This document shows positions 10,361-21,672 of a DNA stretch of 64,000 nt, one piece after another. The notes beneath the pieces were generated by a model. It saw only the letters and a list, made by a program, of their open reading frames with translations. It was not told the DNA's origin and made no database searches. Every line of letters starts with the position of its first letter. Positions within the stretch are counted from its first letter, which is position 1. The translations under genes and the position numbers were made by a program. Source of the stretch: Isoetes taiwanensis (Eukaryota > Streptophyta > Lycopodiopsida > Isoetales > Isoetaceae); NCBI GenBank assembly GCA_021234155.1, contig JAJEKV010000003.1:33339166-33403165 (forward strand). Reading direction: 5' to 3'.

Positions 10361-10765
10361 AGGATTTATATCTTCATTGAAATTTACAACTTCCATTACA
10401 AATCTTTTGTGGATATTGGTCAGCTCCTATTCCGTTCCCTTCACTTCAATATCCTGTGGTTATTGTCGAAATTCCCCACCTGGGATACAATTCCTTGGGA
10501 TACACATGAGCTATGGCTACATAGCACGCAGCACATAATACATACATATCACAGGTAAAGATACTTCATTGGAATTATGGGTGTAAACCGGTATAAACCT
10601 TTTCATAGAAATTAAGTATATAAGTATGTAATTTCCATGTAATTAAGTAACTTCCATGTATTATCATGTATTATCTTAGGCGAGATTTTCCTTTTAACTT
10701 TTCATGTAAGTGAATGATTTCTTCTAGCATTTGCCATGTATTTCCTTCTGTGATAGTTCTAAATA
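10361..10765. other. Non-coding spacer
   Basis: This stretch is AT-rich and has no supported gene. Words such as CATGTA and ATGTATT recur around 10615-10700 without forming a regular repeat. Confidence 0.3.
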
Positions 10766-10994
10766 TGGTCGAGAGGCCATATTCGGCACCGTAGCCACAG
10801 TGCGAGATTGCCTCTTCCACAAATTATTGGAGGGCCTATTTCGCATCGTGACTACGGTGCAAAATACTTACATCCAGTTTAGTTACATGCCTATAATTCG
10901 CACCGTGGCCACGGCGCGCAATACATGCATCCACTTTAGTTACAATGCAGCATTTTGCACCGTGGCCACTGTGCGAAATACTTGAAATATTCCC
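10766..10994. repeat. 57-bp tandem repeat, four copies, each with a palindromic core
   Basis: Four copies are centred at about 10794, 10851, 10908 and 10965, exactly 57 bp apart. Each centre is a variant of GCACCGTGGCCACGGTGC, a perfect 18-bp palindrome in consensus that extends outward as TTTCG...CGAAA in the best copies. The copies have diverged: the cores read GTAGCCAC, GTGACTAC, GTGGCCAC and GTGGCCAC. Because 57 is a multiple of three, an 84-codon open frame with a 19-residue period runs through the array. I regard that frame as a by-product. Confidence 0.85.
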
Positions 10995-11766
<772 letters not shown>

Positions 11767-11878
11767 TAGAGTGTGAAACTTGTAGACATCCATCACTCGG
11801 CAACTTGTAGAAGACACATTGATATGAAGAACCAAAGATAGACATTGGTTTGGCATCATATAGGCATTTCTTGAAGGG

Positions 11879-13918
11879 CTCAAACATGCCACACCCACTC
11901 TAACATATGCCACATGGGCTCCAACATGCCAAGGTGGCTTAAACATGCCACGTGGGCTCCAACATGCCACCTAGGCTCCAATATGCCAAGGGGCTCAAAC
12001 ATGCCAAGGTGGCTCAAACATGCCATATGGGCTCCAACATGCCACCTAGACTCCAACATGCCAAGGTGGCTCAAACATGCCACGTGGGCTCCAACATGCC
12101 ACCTAGGCTGCAACATGGCAAGGTGGCTCAAACATGTCAATCTAGGCTCCAACATGCCACCTAGGCTCCAACAAGCCAAGGTGGCTCACAACATGCCACA
12201 TAGGCTCCAACTGGCCAAGATGGCTCAAATGTGCCACCTAAGCTCCAACATGCCACCTAGGCTCAAACATGCCAAGGTGGTTCAAACATGCCAAGGTGGC
12301 TCAAACATGCCACGCGGGCTCCAACATGCCACCTAGGCTCAAAACATGCCAAGGTGGCTCAAACATGCCACGTGGGCTCCAACATGCCACCTAGGCTCCA
12401 ATATGCCGAGGTTGGCTCAAACATGCCACCTAAGCTCAAACATGCCAAGGTAGCTCAAACATGCCACCTAGGCTCCAACATGCCAGCTAGGCTCATACAT
12501 GCCAAGGTGGCTCAAACATGCCAACAGGCTCCAACATGCCACCTAGGCTCCAACATGCCAAGGTAGCTCAAACATGCCAGGCGGGCTCCAACATGCCACC
12601 TAGGCTCCAACATGCCAAGGTGGCTCACAACATGCCACCTAGGCTCCAACGTGCTACCTAGGCTTAAACATGCCAAGGTGGCTCAAACATGCCATGCAGG
12701 CTCCAAGGCCACCTGGGCTCCAACATGCCAAGGTGGCTCAAACATGGCACGTGGGCTCCAACATGTCACCTAGGCTCCAACATGCCAAGGTGGCTCAAAC
12801 ATGCCACCTAGGCTCCAATATGCCACCTAGGCTCAAACATGCCAAGGTGGCTCAAACATGCCACGTGTGCTCCAACATGCCACCTAGGCTCCAACATGCC
12901 AAGGTGGCTCAAACTTGCCAAGGCGCTCAAACATGCCACCTAGGCTCCAACATGCCACCCAGGATCAAACATTCCAAGGTGGCTGAAACATGCCACATGG
13001 TTTCCAACATGCCACCTAGGCTCCAACATGCCAAGGTGGATCAAACATGCCACGTGGGCTCCAACATGCCACCTTGGCTCCAATGTGCCAAGGTTGGCTC
13101 ATGCCACCTAGGCTCCAACATGCCAAGGTTGGCTCATGCCACCTAGGCTCAAACATGCTAGGTGGCTCCAACATGCCACCTAGGTTCTAACATGCCAAGA
13201 TGGCTCACAACATGCCACCTTGGCTCCAACGTGCCAAGGTTGGCTCAAACATGCCACCTAGGCTCAAACATGCCAAGGTAGCTCAAACATGCCAGGTGGG
13301 CTCCAACATGCCGCCTAGGCTCCAACATGCCAAGGTGGCTCACAACATGCCACCTAGGCTCAAACATGCCAAGGTGTCTCAAACATGCCACGGAAGCTCC
13401 AACATGCCACCTAGGCTCCAACATGCCAAGGTAGCTCAAAATGCCACCTAGGCTCCAACATGCCAAGGTGGCTCACAACATGCCACCTAGGCTCCAACAT
13501 GCCAAGGTGGCTCAAACGTGCCACATAGGCTCCAACATGCCACCTCATGGTAAGGTGGTTCAAATGTGCCAAAGTGGCTTAAACATGCCACGCAAGCTCC
13601 GACATGCCACCTAGGCTCCAACATGCCACCTAGGCTCAAACATGGCAAGGTGGCTCAAACATGCTACACGGGCTCCAACATGCCACCTAGGTTCCAACAT
13701 GCCAAGGTGGCTCAAACATGCCACGTGGGGCTCCAACATGCCACCTTGGCTCCAACATGCCATGGTTGGCTCAAACATGCCACCTAGGCTCAAACATGCC
13801 AAGGTGGCTTAAACATGCCATGTGGGCTCCAACATGCCACCTAGGCTTAAACATGCCACCTAGGCTCCAACATGCCAAGGTGGCTCAAACATGTCAATGT
13901 GCTCAAACATGCCACCTA
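11879..13918. repeat. 2-kb satellite with 19-bp subunits in a 57-bp higher-order pattern
   Basis: About one hundred 19-bp subunits share the core CAACATGCCA or AAACATGCCA. Three subunit types dominate: GCTCAAACATGCCAAGGTG, GCTCAAACATGCCACGTGG and GCTCCAACATGCCACCTAG. They often follow one another in that order, giving a 57-bp higher-order unit. Subunits differ by substitutions and one-base indels, so the order breaks in places. CACGTG and CCTAGG palindromes recur. The open frames on both strands follow from the multiple-of-three period and do not indicate genes. Confidence 0.95.
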
Positions 13919-14780
13919 CGGTCACATGCAGGATGCATCGCGGTTTATTAAGCTCTCCAGGACCGATCTTGGAGTTTTTTGAACCTGCTCGAATCTACTT
14001 TTGCAAATTTCAATTTTCCCCACTCAGTTTATAGAGATTGCAAAAAATAGCCTTCGCCACGTCATCATGCCACTTTTGCCATGTCATTAACCATGTTTTG
14101 CCATGTCAGTGGTACACCTCACATTGTTACCCATTATTTCTCATATTGGTTCCATTTTTGCCTTGAAAAAGTTGGAAATGCTAGAAATGCCAATGTAGGT
14201 TGTGGTCAAAATTTGCTTTGTTGGTGCAGCGGCTATTCGGAGTGGAATAGTGGCACACAAGGTACATGGCAATGATATGGCACTAGGAATGATGAGGTGC
14301 CATGTCACATGATGACTAAGCATTTTATGCACTTTAAATAGAAAATGACTAGATAGTATGCCTCAAATATGCCACTAGGTAGGCTCAAACATGCCATTAA
14401 GCTCTTTTAAATGCTTTTTTTTTAAAGGATGAAATACAATTTCGTGACTTAGCATTTTATGCACTTTATATAGAAAATGGCTTGGCCAATTTTTTGGAGA
14501 AAAGGGTTTTTTTGAGTGAGATACGTAGGTTGGGTTTAGTGTCCCTAAATTCCCTTGCCGAATCCTTCATGAAACGTTACAACCATACAAAAATGCCAAT
14601 TATATAAATGTGGTAGGTTCTTTGTTTGAAACATGCAAAATTTATGAAATGCTAATCATAATCCACTTGTGCATTTTTTTGTTCTTAAATTAACTCATTT
14701 TGCATCTTCATGTGATTGTAGTTTCTTGAAGTTGATAAATATTAGATCATATCCTTAACATGAGTGTGTATAAAACAAAT
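13919..14780. other. Flank of the satellite with decayed repeat words and one direct repeat
   Basis: From 14055 to 14310 the words GCCATGTCA and GCCACTTTTGCC recur irregularly and may be decayed relatives of the satellite. A 37-bp direct repeat (core AGCATTTTATGCACTTTA) lies at 14313-14349 and 14444-14480. The remainder is AT-rich. No gene is supported. Confidence 0.4.
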
Positions 14781-14783
14781 CAT

Positions 14784-14802
14784 TATAAAAGCACTATATA
14801 TA
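14784..14802 (+). promoter_or_regulatory. Candidate TATA boxes upstream of the secreted Pro/Gly-rich gene
   Basis: TATAAAAG at 14784-14791 and CTATATATA at 14794-14802 lie about 50-70 bases before the ATG at 14853. This leaves room for a start site near 14815-14830 and a short leader. Position and sequence fit a plant core promoter. There is no experimental support. Confidence 0.5.
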
Positions 14803-14852
14803 CCATACAATAAGAACTTCATTTGTCTAGTAAACTTGAATATAGTAAGGCA

Positions 14853-16022
14853 ATGGGTTGCATGTATTACCACCTCCTCGTTTTTCTGCTAGTGTTCACA
14901 GGATCATCCTCAAGCTGCCTCCCAAATGTTCTAAGCCATTCAGATGGTCTAATAGCTGAGCCATATAAGAGTGAGGGAGGATCCCACCATATGCATGATG
15001 CACATCAAACATTAGGAACATCATCTTTCCCAATGATTACCCAAAAATATATGTCATCTGATCCATATCATCAAGCTTATTATGTAGCATGTGGAGCTAC
15101 AAGTTCTCCAAATTACTCTTCTCGTAGGCTCTCTTCATTGCCATATGAAGTCAAGCCATTTACACGTGAAATAGGATCAAGTACACACACTACTATTAGA
15201 GGACATCATTTTACTCCACCTTCACATTATTATTCCCCTCCTAGTGCTTCTTTATCCCCATCTAATCGAAATCCATCCTCACAAGAAATAAGCCCATCAT
15301 CAACATACACACCATCGCCACAATATACTCCAAGTAGTCCATTGGTTTCACCTCCATCATTTGAAACAACTATCGTCTCCTCTCCTAGTGCTTTTTCCCC
15401 TCCTAGTGCTTCTTTATCCCCATCTAATGTAAATCCATTCTCCCAAAAAGTAAGCCCATCGTCAATATACACACCATCACCACAATATACTCCAAGTAGC
15501 CCAACTGATTATTCCCCTCCTAGTGCTTCTTTATCCCCATCAATTGTAAATCCATCCTCCCAAAAAGTAAGCCCATCCAATCGAGCCACATCCATTGATC
15601 AATCCACTAGAAGAGGTAGTGGAGGTGCGAATATCTCACCACCAAGAGGTAGTGGAGGAGATCATACAACTAAAGGTGTGCGACATAGAGGAAGAATGGG
15701 AGGGAATACTAGAGGTGCAAATAATGGAGGAAGTGGAAGTCACTCCACTCCACGACATAACCACCATCCTCACCACCCCTCCTCTACCTTGCCTACATCT
15801 CCTAGCTCCTCAAGAGATGGAGGTGCTGGAGGGGCTGGTGGAGATGGTGGACCATTTGGAGATGGTGGTGCTGGTGGAGCAGGGGGTAATGGCAATGAAA
15901 ACCCAACAAGATTACCTAAAAACGGGGCAAATGGACATGATGGTCTACCAGGCCACAATGGACAACCAGGTAAACCAGGCCACTATGGAGGTAAGGGAGG
16001 TAAAGGAGGTCGAGGCGGCTAG
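14853..16022 (+). CDS. Secreted Pro/Ser-rich protein with Gly-rich, collagen-like C-terminus
   Basis: This is an intact 389-codon intronless gene starting at ATG 14853 (MGCMYYHLLVFLLVFTGSSS), whose first 20 or so residues form a signal peptide. An open but non-ATG extension upstream is not used here. Residues about 120-255 are extensin-like: three repeats of SPPSASLSPS with the linked module TPSPQYTPSSP, containing Ser-Pro-Pro sites that could be hydroxylated. Residues about 255-350 are Gly/Ser/His-rich. The last 40 residues contain Gly-X-Y runs such as GANGHDGLPGHNGQPGKPGH and end GGKGGKGGRGG. It is probably a cell-wall or secreted structural protein. I know no named family with this combination. 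The repeats at the DNA level (15236, 15405, 15510) show expansion by internal duplication. Confidence 0.8.
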   Translation: MGCMYYHLLVFLLVFTGSSSSCLPNVLSHSDGLIAEPYKSEGGSHHMHDAHQTLGTSSFPMITQKYMSSDPYHQAYYVACGATSSPNYSSRRLSSLPYEVKPFTREIGSSTHTTIRGHHFTPPSHYYSPPSASLSPSNRNPSSQEISPSSTYTPSPQYTPSSPLVSPPSFETTIVSSPSAFSPPSASLSPSNVNPFSQKVSPSSIYTPSPQYTPSSPTDYSPPSASLSPSIVNPSSQKVSPSNRATSIDQSTRRGSGGANISPPRGSGGDHTTKGVRHRGRMGGNTRGANNGGSGSHSTPRHNHHPHHPSSTLPTSPSSSRDGGAGGAGGDGGPFGDGGAGGAGGNGNENPTRLPKNGANGHDGLPGHNGQPGKPGHYGGKGGKGGRGG

Positions 16023-17289
16023 ATATCAGGGTAAATTTTAAGGTTTTATCATAAATCTAACATAATGAGGCAAACCCATGGGAAAATTATCATTTGTTAA
16101 TGAACTTATAAGTTGATGTTAATCAATATTAGGCTCAGTTAGCTTATCACCTAATGTCAATTCATTCATCTTGTAAGAGATCAACGTTTTTCTTAAGTAA
16201 CCCTACTTAAGCACATAAAGCTTTATGCACATTTACAATAAATATTGTTTGTCAATAGACTTGCTACATTTCATCCAGCATTCTAGCAAAGATCAAATAT
16301 TATTAAAATATTGTAGAGCTTAAATATCAAATACCTTCTTATAACTTTATGTCAACTAAGTTCCTATAACTTCATGTGTTGGGTGGGTATGTTTGTGATT
16401 AGTAACTAAGTTCTTATAACTTTATGTGAACTAAGTTCTTTTAATTTTATGTGTTGTGTGGATATGGTTGTGATTAGTAAGTAAATAGTTGTGATTAGTA
16501 AATAGTTCGTGCATGCAAATATTTCCATTGAGGTGCTTTATTGTTATAGGCATATATAAGTTATTTATATGTTTTGCACAAAAGGCACTACTGCCCCATA
16601 ATAACTTTGTAATTTCATTTACAAAAAATGTTTTTAATAAGATGACTACTCAAATAATCAGTTTCTATTTTCAAGTATTATAAGACGACTACTCAAAAAT
16701 AATATGATCTACCTCTCCTTCTTTAAAAAAAAAGAAGAAAAAATAAATGTTCTATGCTTATTTGGCTACACATGGCAGTCCGGCCAGTCCAGTGATTTTT
16801 CTAAGTGCGTGCTTTTTGTTAGCAACTCAAATATTCTACAAATACGCAATTGATTGGAATGTCAAGAGATAACATGGCACTTGCATAAAAAGGTCGCTCT
16901 ATAGAAAACAAAACGGTGGCATTCAATATTCCATGGCCATTGAGTGGAACCATATCCATCATTGAAATGTTAATTAACACCTTAGAATTGAAGCAATTAT
17001 CTGCAAGATAGTTTTTAGGACATGGTATTTCGATGCTTTTGCACCTGACACAATTAAGCTTGTGCATGACCATGACTCATGTCCTGAAGTAGAGATGAGA
17101 CGGTCATAAAATAACTGATGGTACATGGTGTTCAATGTCTTTGAGGTTTTCTGTGTCTGCCCATCAGAAGCGCTAGTTATTCTCTACAATTCAACTAACA
17201 ACTTATCTCTTTCTTTCTGTAGTTATCCTCTTTCAGCTTTCTTTCCAAAATGTTGTCTTCGTACAACTAAATCAGATTTTAGCTTTAGT
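16023..17289. other. Intergenic region downstream of the secreted-protein gene
   Basis: The first few hundred bases are AT-rich and presumably contain the 3' UTR. A two-copy tandem duplication of about 75 bp starts at 16354 and 16429 (shared AACTAAGTTCT ... TTGTGATTAGTAA). A short minus-strand frame at 16819-17073 (VRCKSIEIPCPKN) may be a decayed exon, but I do not recognise it. Confidence 0.35.
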
Positions 17290-17610
17290 TATGATAAAAG
17301 AAATCCACCCCTTTTTGAGCAATTTGTTCGCTAAACTCCCACAACTCCTCCTTCAAGCTATCCTGCAAGCAATTGTTACAGTATTCCAGTGATTTTACAT
17401 GTGAATAAAAAATGTTAAGGGAAAAGGACATATCAAGTACCAGGTTGTGTCTCAGAGATATTTCTATTTCCTACATAGTATATTGATGAAGAACGATTAA
17501 TCAAGTCTACTCCAGATGTCTATAACTCCTGTGGCACCTTGATCCTTTCCAAATAATCCTTCAACTTCTCAACACTCTGATGCAACAAAGCAGCACTCTA
17601 ACAATCAGTT
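17290..17610 (-). pseudogene. Two exon-like fragments of an unknown minus-strand gene
   Basis: Read on the minus strand, about 17610-17440 gives SAALLHQSVEKLKDYLERIK followed by an in-frame TAG after VPQEL. After a good splice acceptor (TTGCTTGCAG, about 17363-17372), the segment to 17290 gives DSLKEELWEFSEQIAQKGVD. The heptad-like spacing suggests coiled coil. The family is not recognised. The stop and the lack of neighbouring exons make it a relic. Confidence 0.4.
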
Positions 17611-17766
17611 ATTTGCAGATTTTTGCTTTATAAACCATTTGTAATTTCTTTATCTTCATTTCTCCATTTTTATCAGGTGTACCTGGCTTCCCAAAGGCCC
17701 TCAAGTTCCGCTTCATGTTGCTCTGTTGTGTAAATGCTCTGGTTGGCTAAGATCTGGATTGGTCTA

Positions 17767-17905
17767 GCATCCAGGTCTGGCATGAAATAAAATGATGTAT
17801 ACCATATAAATATGAAAGGCCTATATATGTTTGACGTTGCATCCAGGTCTGGCATGAAAATGATGTATACCTTATGATAATGAAAGGCCTATATGTTTGA
17901 CGTTG
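17767..17905. repeat. Two-copy tandem duplication, about 72 bp
   Basis: GCATCCAGGTCTGGCATGAA ... TTTGACGTT is present at 17767-17838 and again at 17839-17905. The second copy has small deletions. Confidence 0.9.
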
Positions 17906-18498
17906 GAGAGCTAAAGAGATTCATATAGTGGTCATATAGTGATCAGGAACTGTTAAAGCTGCCCCCATAGAAGGTTTTATTTGCCAAACATTTAGTGCTG
18001 CATATTCTTCCAACTATTCTTTCTGTTGGGCCTCTGAATAAAGTGCAGACTATAGTTCGATCCAGAAGTTTGATGTAAATGGTGAGGAGGCGACTAAAGC
18101 AAGAATGCAAGAAACTATTCTTGTAAATCAACCTTCCCTTCAAGGCGTTGTTGGGCGCTGACGAATGAGCCAGTGGCTATCAGTTAATAACATGGCTCTG
18201 AGACCAACACCATGGAATCTACACGCTGCAAAAGCTTCAATCCAATAAGCCTTTCTACCAAATCGAACAGAAAACTTACTTGCATTGCCCAAGCACAGAA
18301 CGGACCCTTTTGACCTCTGTAAACACAAAACAAACTGCCAATTTCTTCACCGATCAATTTTTGCGCTGCACTTCTTGCTGTGAATGTTCCCTGCCTTCTT
18401 TGGATGTGGCTTCTCAGCCTTAAGGCAAGTTTGTAAACTATACAATAACTTTGCAGATAGCATTGCAGATAGCTTTGCACAACTGCATGTTGTAAAAT
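17906..18498 (-). other. Minus-strand open segments of unknown origin
   Basis: A 98-codon minus-strand frame (18184-18480, containing AAQKLIGEEIGSLFCVYRGQ) looks more codon-like than its surroundings and lies just downstream of the PPR relic on the same strand. I see no known motif. It may be a rearranged exon. Confidence 0.25.
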
Positions 18499-18539
18499 TC
18501 ATGAAATGTCTCTGAAATAGCAACTGTTATAATAATCTA

Positions 18540-19015
18540 TCAAAAATACCTCTTTCTTGAGTTGCTCTTCCTTCGTGCATAAGATTTTTCCTGCTTTGAA
18601 ACATCTTCTTCTTGCTTTGCTGAAAATTCCAAGATACAATATCTCGCTAGGGCATATCCTGAAAGAGTTCCATTGCCTCCAAGATTTGACCCTGTTGGAT
18701 ATATGCTGTGACCATAGTATTCCATGAAGACATGTTAAGCCAATTGCATTCTTCTGCTGCTTACCATGGATTTGATGAAATAATCTGATGGCTACAAACC
18801 TGTGCAAAATAGGTCTTCCATGAGGACATGCTACATTCTGGCATTTTTTTCAAAGAAGCCAAATGCATTCTTCTGCTGCTTACCATGGATTTGATGAAAA
18901 GATCTGATGGCTACAAACCCGTGCAAAATATGTCTTCCATAAGCAATATTACCGAGAGCACATAAATCCGAGACCCTTTTTAAGGCAAAAATGTCATGCA
19001 AGTGATGACCCAGAC
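18540..19015 (-). pseudogene. Pentatricopeptide repeat (PPR) gene fragment
   Basis: The minus strand reads MVTAYIQQGQILEAMELFQD followed by MP, a stop and RDIVSWN. This is a PLS-type PPR repeat (x-AMELFxxMPxRDxVSWN) in which the residue after MP has become TAG. Upstream on the same strand lie CALGNIAYGRHILHGFVA and KMPECSMSSW, the boundaries of the preceding repeats. Intact PLS PPR proteins are organellar RNA-editing or splicing factors. An 85-bp segment is duplicated within the fragment (18738-18822 and 18857-18941), which breaks the reading further. Confidence 0.7.
18738..18941. repeat. 85-bp duplication inside the PPR fragment (period 119 bp)
   Basis: The segment AGCC(A)ATTGCATTCTTCTGCTGC ... 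GTCTTCCAT occurs at 18738-18822 and 18857-18941 with few differences. A second small duplication lies nearby (19120-19160 and 19172-19212, period 52; core GGTCCAGAACACTACAGGCA). Confidence 0.88.
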
Positions 19016-19212
19016 GTCAGGGCAACAACCAGCTTTTGTAGAAGGAATGTAGCATCTCGCTTCCGGAACAACGACATGGCCTTTTGCTCTCACTTCATAA
19101 AGCCATATTTGCCAAAGCGGGTCCAGAACACTACAGGCAGATGCGTCTCATTGCATGAACTTCTTAAAGCCGGTCCAGAACACTACAGGCAGATGCGTCT
19201 CATTGCATGAAC

Positions 19213-20106
19213 CCTAAATCGGTAGAGCGAGAAGGAAAAAAATCATAGATATCTGGACCGTTAATATTTGAACTCAAAATCTGGACCGTCCGATCTAGGG
19301 CGGATCCAATCAATACACCTTTTATATTTTATCTTCCTATATATATGATTAATAGCAAAAAAAAAAGTGATTTTCCGATCCAAAAATAAATATTTCAGGG
19401 CAAAAAAACCTAAAAAAAATTACATTTGGCATCGTGAAATGATTCCGGCGGGGGCGTTTGCGGACTAGTTGGGAGCTCCGGACTGCAAGTTATGCATGCT
19501 TGCGGGCAAGTTTGACCGATAGCTTTGTGGTGGATATAGCATGCGCGTCGGTCTCATTGCGGCAAGGTATGGCTCAGAGTTTAGGTGGTTGTGTCTGGTT
19601 TTTTTGGGTTTGATTTATGGTGAGTCGTTAATGTAGGGCGCTTAACCAGATGGCTTTACTTTACAGAAACGAGTTCGGACAATGGAAGGTAAGGTACAGG
19701 CATCCATCCGGCACCAAAGTTGAGCAGAGATTCCGCTGACCTGCAAATTTGTTGGAGCTATTTCGTGTAAGCTTAATTAGGAGGCTTAATCAGGACAATG
19801 ATATCCGGTGATCATGCTGGACATTGTAGCATGATGAACTGTGATAGATTTTATGGCAAGGTTCTGGATTTTCCTAGGCACTTGCAGAGAGTAGGATACT
19901 CTTGCCGAAAGTGCAGCTGAAGCACTATAATCAGTTTGCAGGAACAACTGTGAGGTGCCGCCAATCTCCGCCATCACCGCTGAGCTGCCTGCTGAAGCAC
20001 GAAGTGTTGTAACAATAAGCTTCTAAGCTCTAGCCTCTAGGTAAATTCGGTTCTTTCCCTTTTGTTTTACCACATTCAATCGCATCTTTCGTCTTGATCT
20101 TAGCTA
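19213..20106. other. No supported gene
   Basis: The sequence is mixed. ATCTGGACCGT words occur twice (19249-19290), and a GC-richer part lies around 19440-19570. A short minus-strand frame at 19786-19977 is not convincing. Confidence 0.3.
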
Positions 20107-20735
20107 TTATGCATGTTGAACAATGGAGGGACAATTGGAGAAAGAGATCCCTAACATGCTGGTTTCTACAAAGGAGCTATGGAAAGATAATTTCAAGCCA
20201 GAAGGGATACTCCATTGTTGCCTTGGGAGCCTCCATACCAGGGGAGTAATCAAGTCCTCTGCCTCATCTAGCCATCCAACATGACCAAAAAGATTGACCA
20301 TGCATCCAAGTTGCTCTGATATAGGTCTATGTGTTGTATTTTTGACAAGGGAGAGGAAAGCATGGAAGCCCTGATCAACAATCAAGCCTGCATGGCTGCA
20401 AGGAAACATAATGCTGACATAAGACACACGATTTCGTCTTAGGTGTTTAAACTGCATATCCTGAAAAAGATCAAAAGCATCTTCTACATGTCTATGTTGA
20501 GCAAATGCAACAATGATACATGTTCATGAAATAGTATCTGTTTTCTGCATTTTATTGAACAGTAAGCACGCCTTTCCTAGATTTCCACATTTTACATACG
20601 TGCTAATAAGTGCCATCTTAATCACAGGATCTAATTGGTCACCATTGCAGATTATGTGAGCATTAATTAGACGGGCCTCCGCCAATGCTGCAATGCCAGA
20701 ACATGCATCAAGAATGGTATAAAATATACGTCCTC
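20107..20735 (-). pseudogene. PPR protein pseudogene, C-terminal repeats and E-type motif
   Basis: The minus-strand reading starts at ILDACSGIAALAEARLINAH and passes through MALISTYVKCGNLGKACLLF and NKMQKTDTIS. The next codon is TGA where Trp is expected (TISW). It continues with AFAQHRHVEDAFDLFQDMQ, NRVSYVSIMFPCSHAGLI, and HRPISEQLGCMVNLFGHVGW followed by LDEAEDLI, the last PPR motifs before the E domain of PLS-type PPR proteins. In vivo this class edits or processes organellar RNA. The DYW end is not present and the TGG-to-TGA change kills the frame. Confidence 0.88.
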
Positions 20736-21153
20736 ATGAGACTTGACGCCCTCGTTTTTGCATTTGGGCTGTTTTTATAGGTGGACCCTTTACTTTATTT
20801 GTCCTTTTGGTATACAACTAAGTGTGCATATTTAAAAGTTTCGTCCTCTTAAATAACTTCTAAGAAAGATCAGAGCCAATGTGCTGATGAACTGATGTCC
20901 CAATTTCAAAAATGGTTGATGCTTTTAGGAAGTCTCAGATTGGAAAGAACTTTGCAGAATATTTGAGATTATGAGAAGGGACTATGCATTGTCAAGCTGG
21001 GGACTCTTAAAGGCATGTGCTGGGCGAGAATTATTGCTCATCTCCCGTAATATTTTCTTATATATCTTCTGGACGTGTCAAATAAGCTCCTTATTGATGT
21101 GGTAGGTTGGTGGCTATCAGATATAATAGAAAGAAATGTTGTGCCATGCACAG
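20736..21153. other. No supported gene
   Basis: AT-rich spacer between two gene relics that lie on opposite strands. I see no repeat or motif in it. Confidence 0.3.
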
Positions 21154-21672
21154 GTTGCGTTGTTGGCATTCATAACTAGAGTTTCTTTTCTCCGCATACT
21201 GACTTCACCCTGACAATAAAACAGATTACATAAGTGGACTTTTGTTTGCGCTGATCCACATGATGTTTAATTGCTTCTTAGAGATGCCCACCTAATTGGA
21301 CACTTTCCTGTCTTTTACAGGCAAAGAGATAATCTCTTCTATCCTGGATGGGCATTTTCATTTCCAAGTTGGATGTTACGGTTTCCATACTCAGCTGTGG
21401 AAGCAATCATCTGGACATCAATAATGAATTATATTGTTGAATCAACACCTAAAATTGGAAGTATAAAAGTACCGTACCTTCGTATTTGTGAGTCCATGGA
21501 AGTAAACAGGCTTTCCTTTGTGGCGCTGCTATTTATGATGCATCAGGTGACCATAGGAATGTTTTGACCTATTGAAGCACTAGGAAGAAGCATCATTATT
21601 GCCTGCACGTTTGATTCTTTTGCATTGTTGGTGATTTTCCTTCTAGGCGGGTTTATAATTGCAAAAGACTAA
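21154..21672 (+). pseudogene. PDR-type ABC transporter (ABCG) fragment
   Basis: After an acceptor-like ACAG, the reading VALLAFITRVSFLR corresponds to the end of the first transmembrane helix of a full-size ABCG protein. ISGLLFALIHMMFNCF is the next helix. A further frame gives FPVFYRQRDNLFYPGWAFSF and PSWMLRFPYSAVEAIIW, the hallmark PVFYKQRD/FFPAWAxxLPxW region. It ends in a TGA followed by ALGRSIIIACTFDSFALLVI and FLLGGFIIAK. The TGA stands where Arg (CGA) is expected. Only part of one membrane domain is present, so it is a fragment. Confidence 0.88.

Noticed and set aside
10731-10985. 84-codon frame with a 19-residue repeat
   Set aside because: It coincides exactly with the 57-bp palindromic array and has no independent coding support.
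10766-10994. CRISPR-like array (palindromic repeats with regular spacing)
   Set aside because: The spacers are repeats of each other, the setting is eukaryotic, and there are no cas genes.
11880-13951. Many open frames on both strands with repeated HAKVAQTCH or MACWSLGGM words
   Set aside because: They follow from the 19/57-bp satellite, whose period is a multiple of three; no start context, and the repeat unit differs by one-base indels that break the frames.
14823-14852. Upstream extension of the secreted-protein gene
   Set aside because: The extension begins at TTG, not ATG; the ATG at 14853 gives a proper signal peptide immediately.
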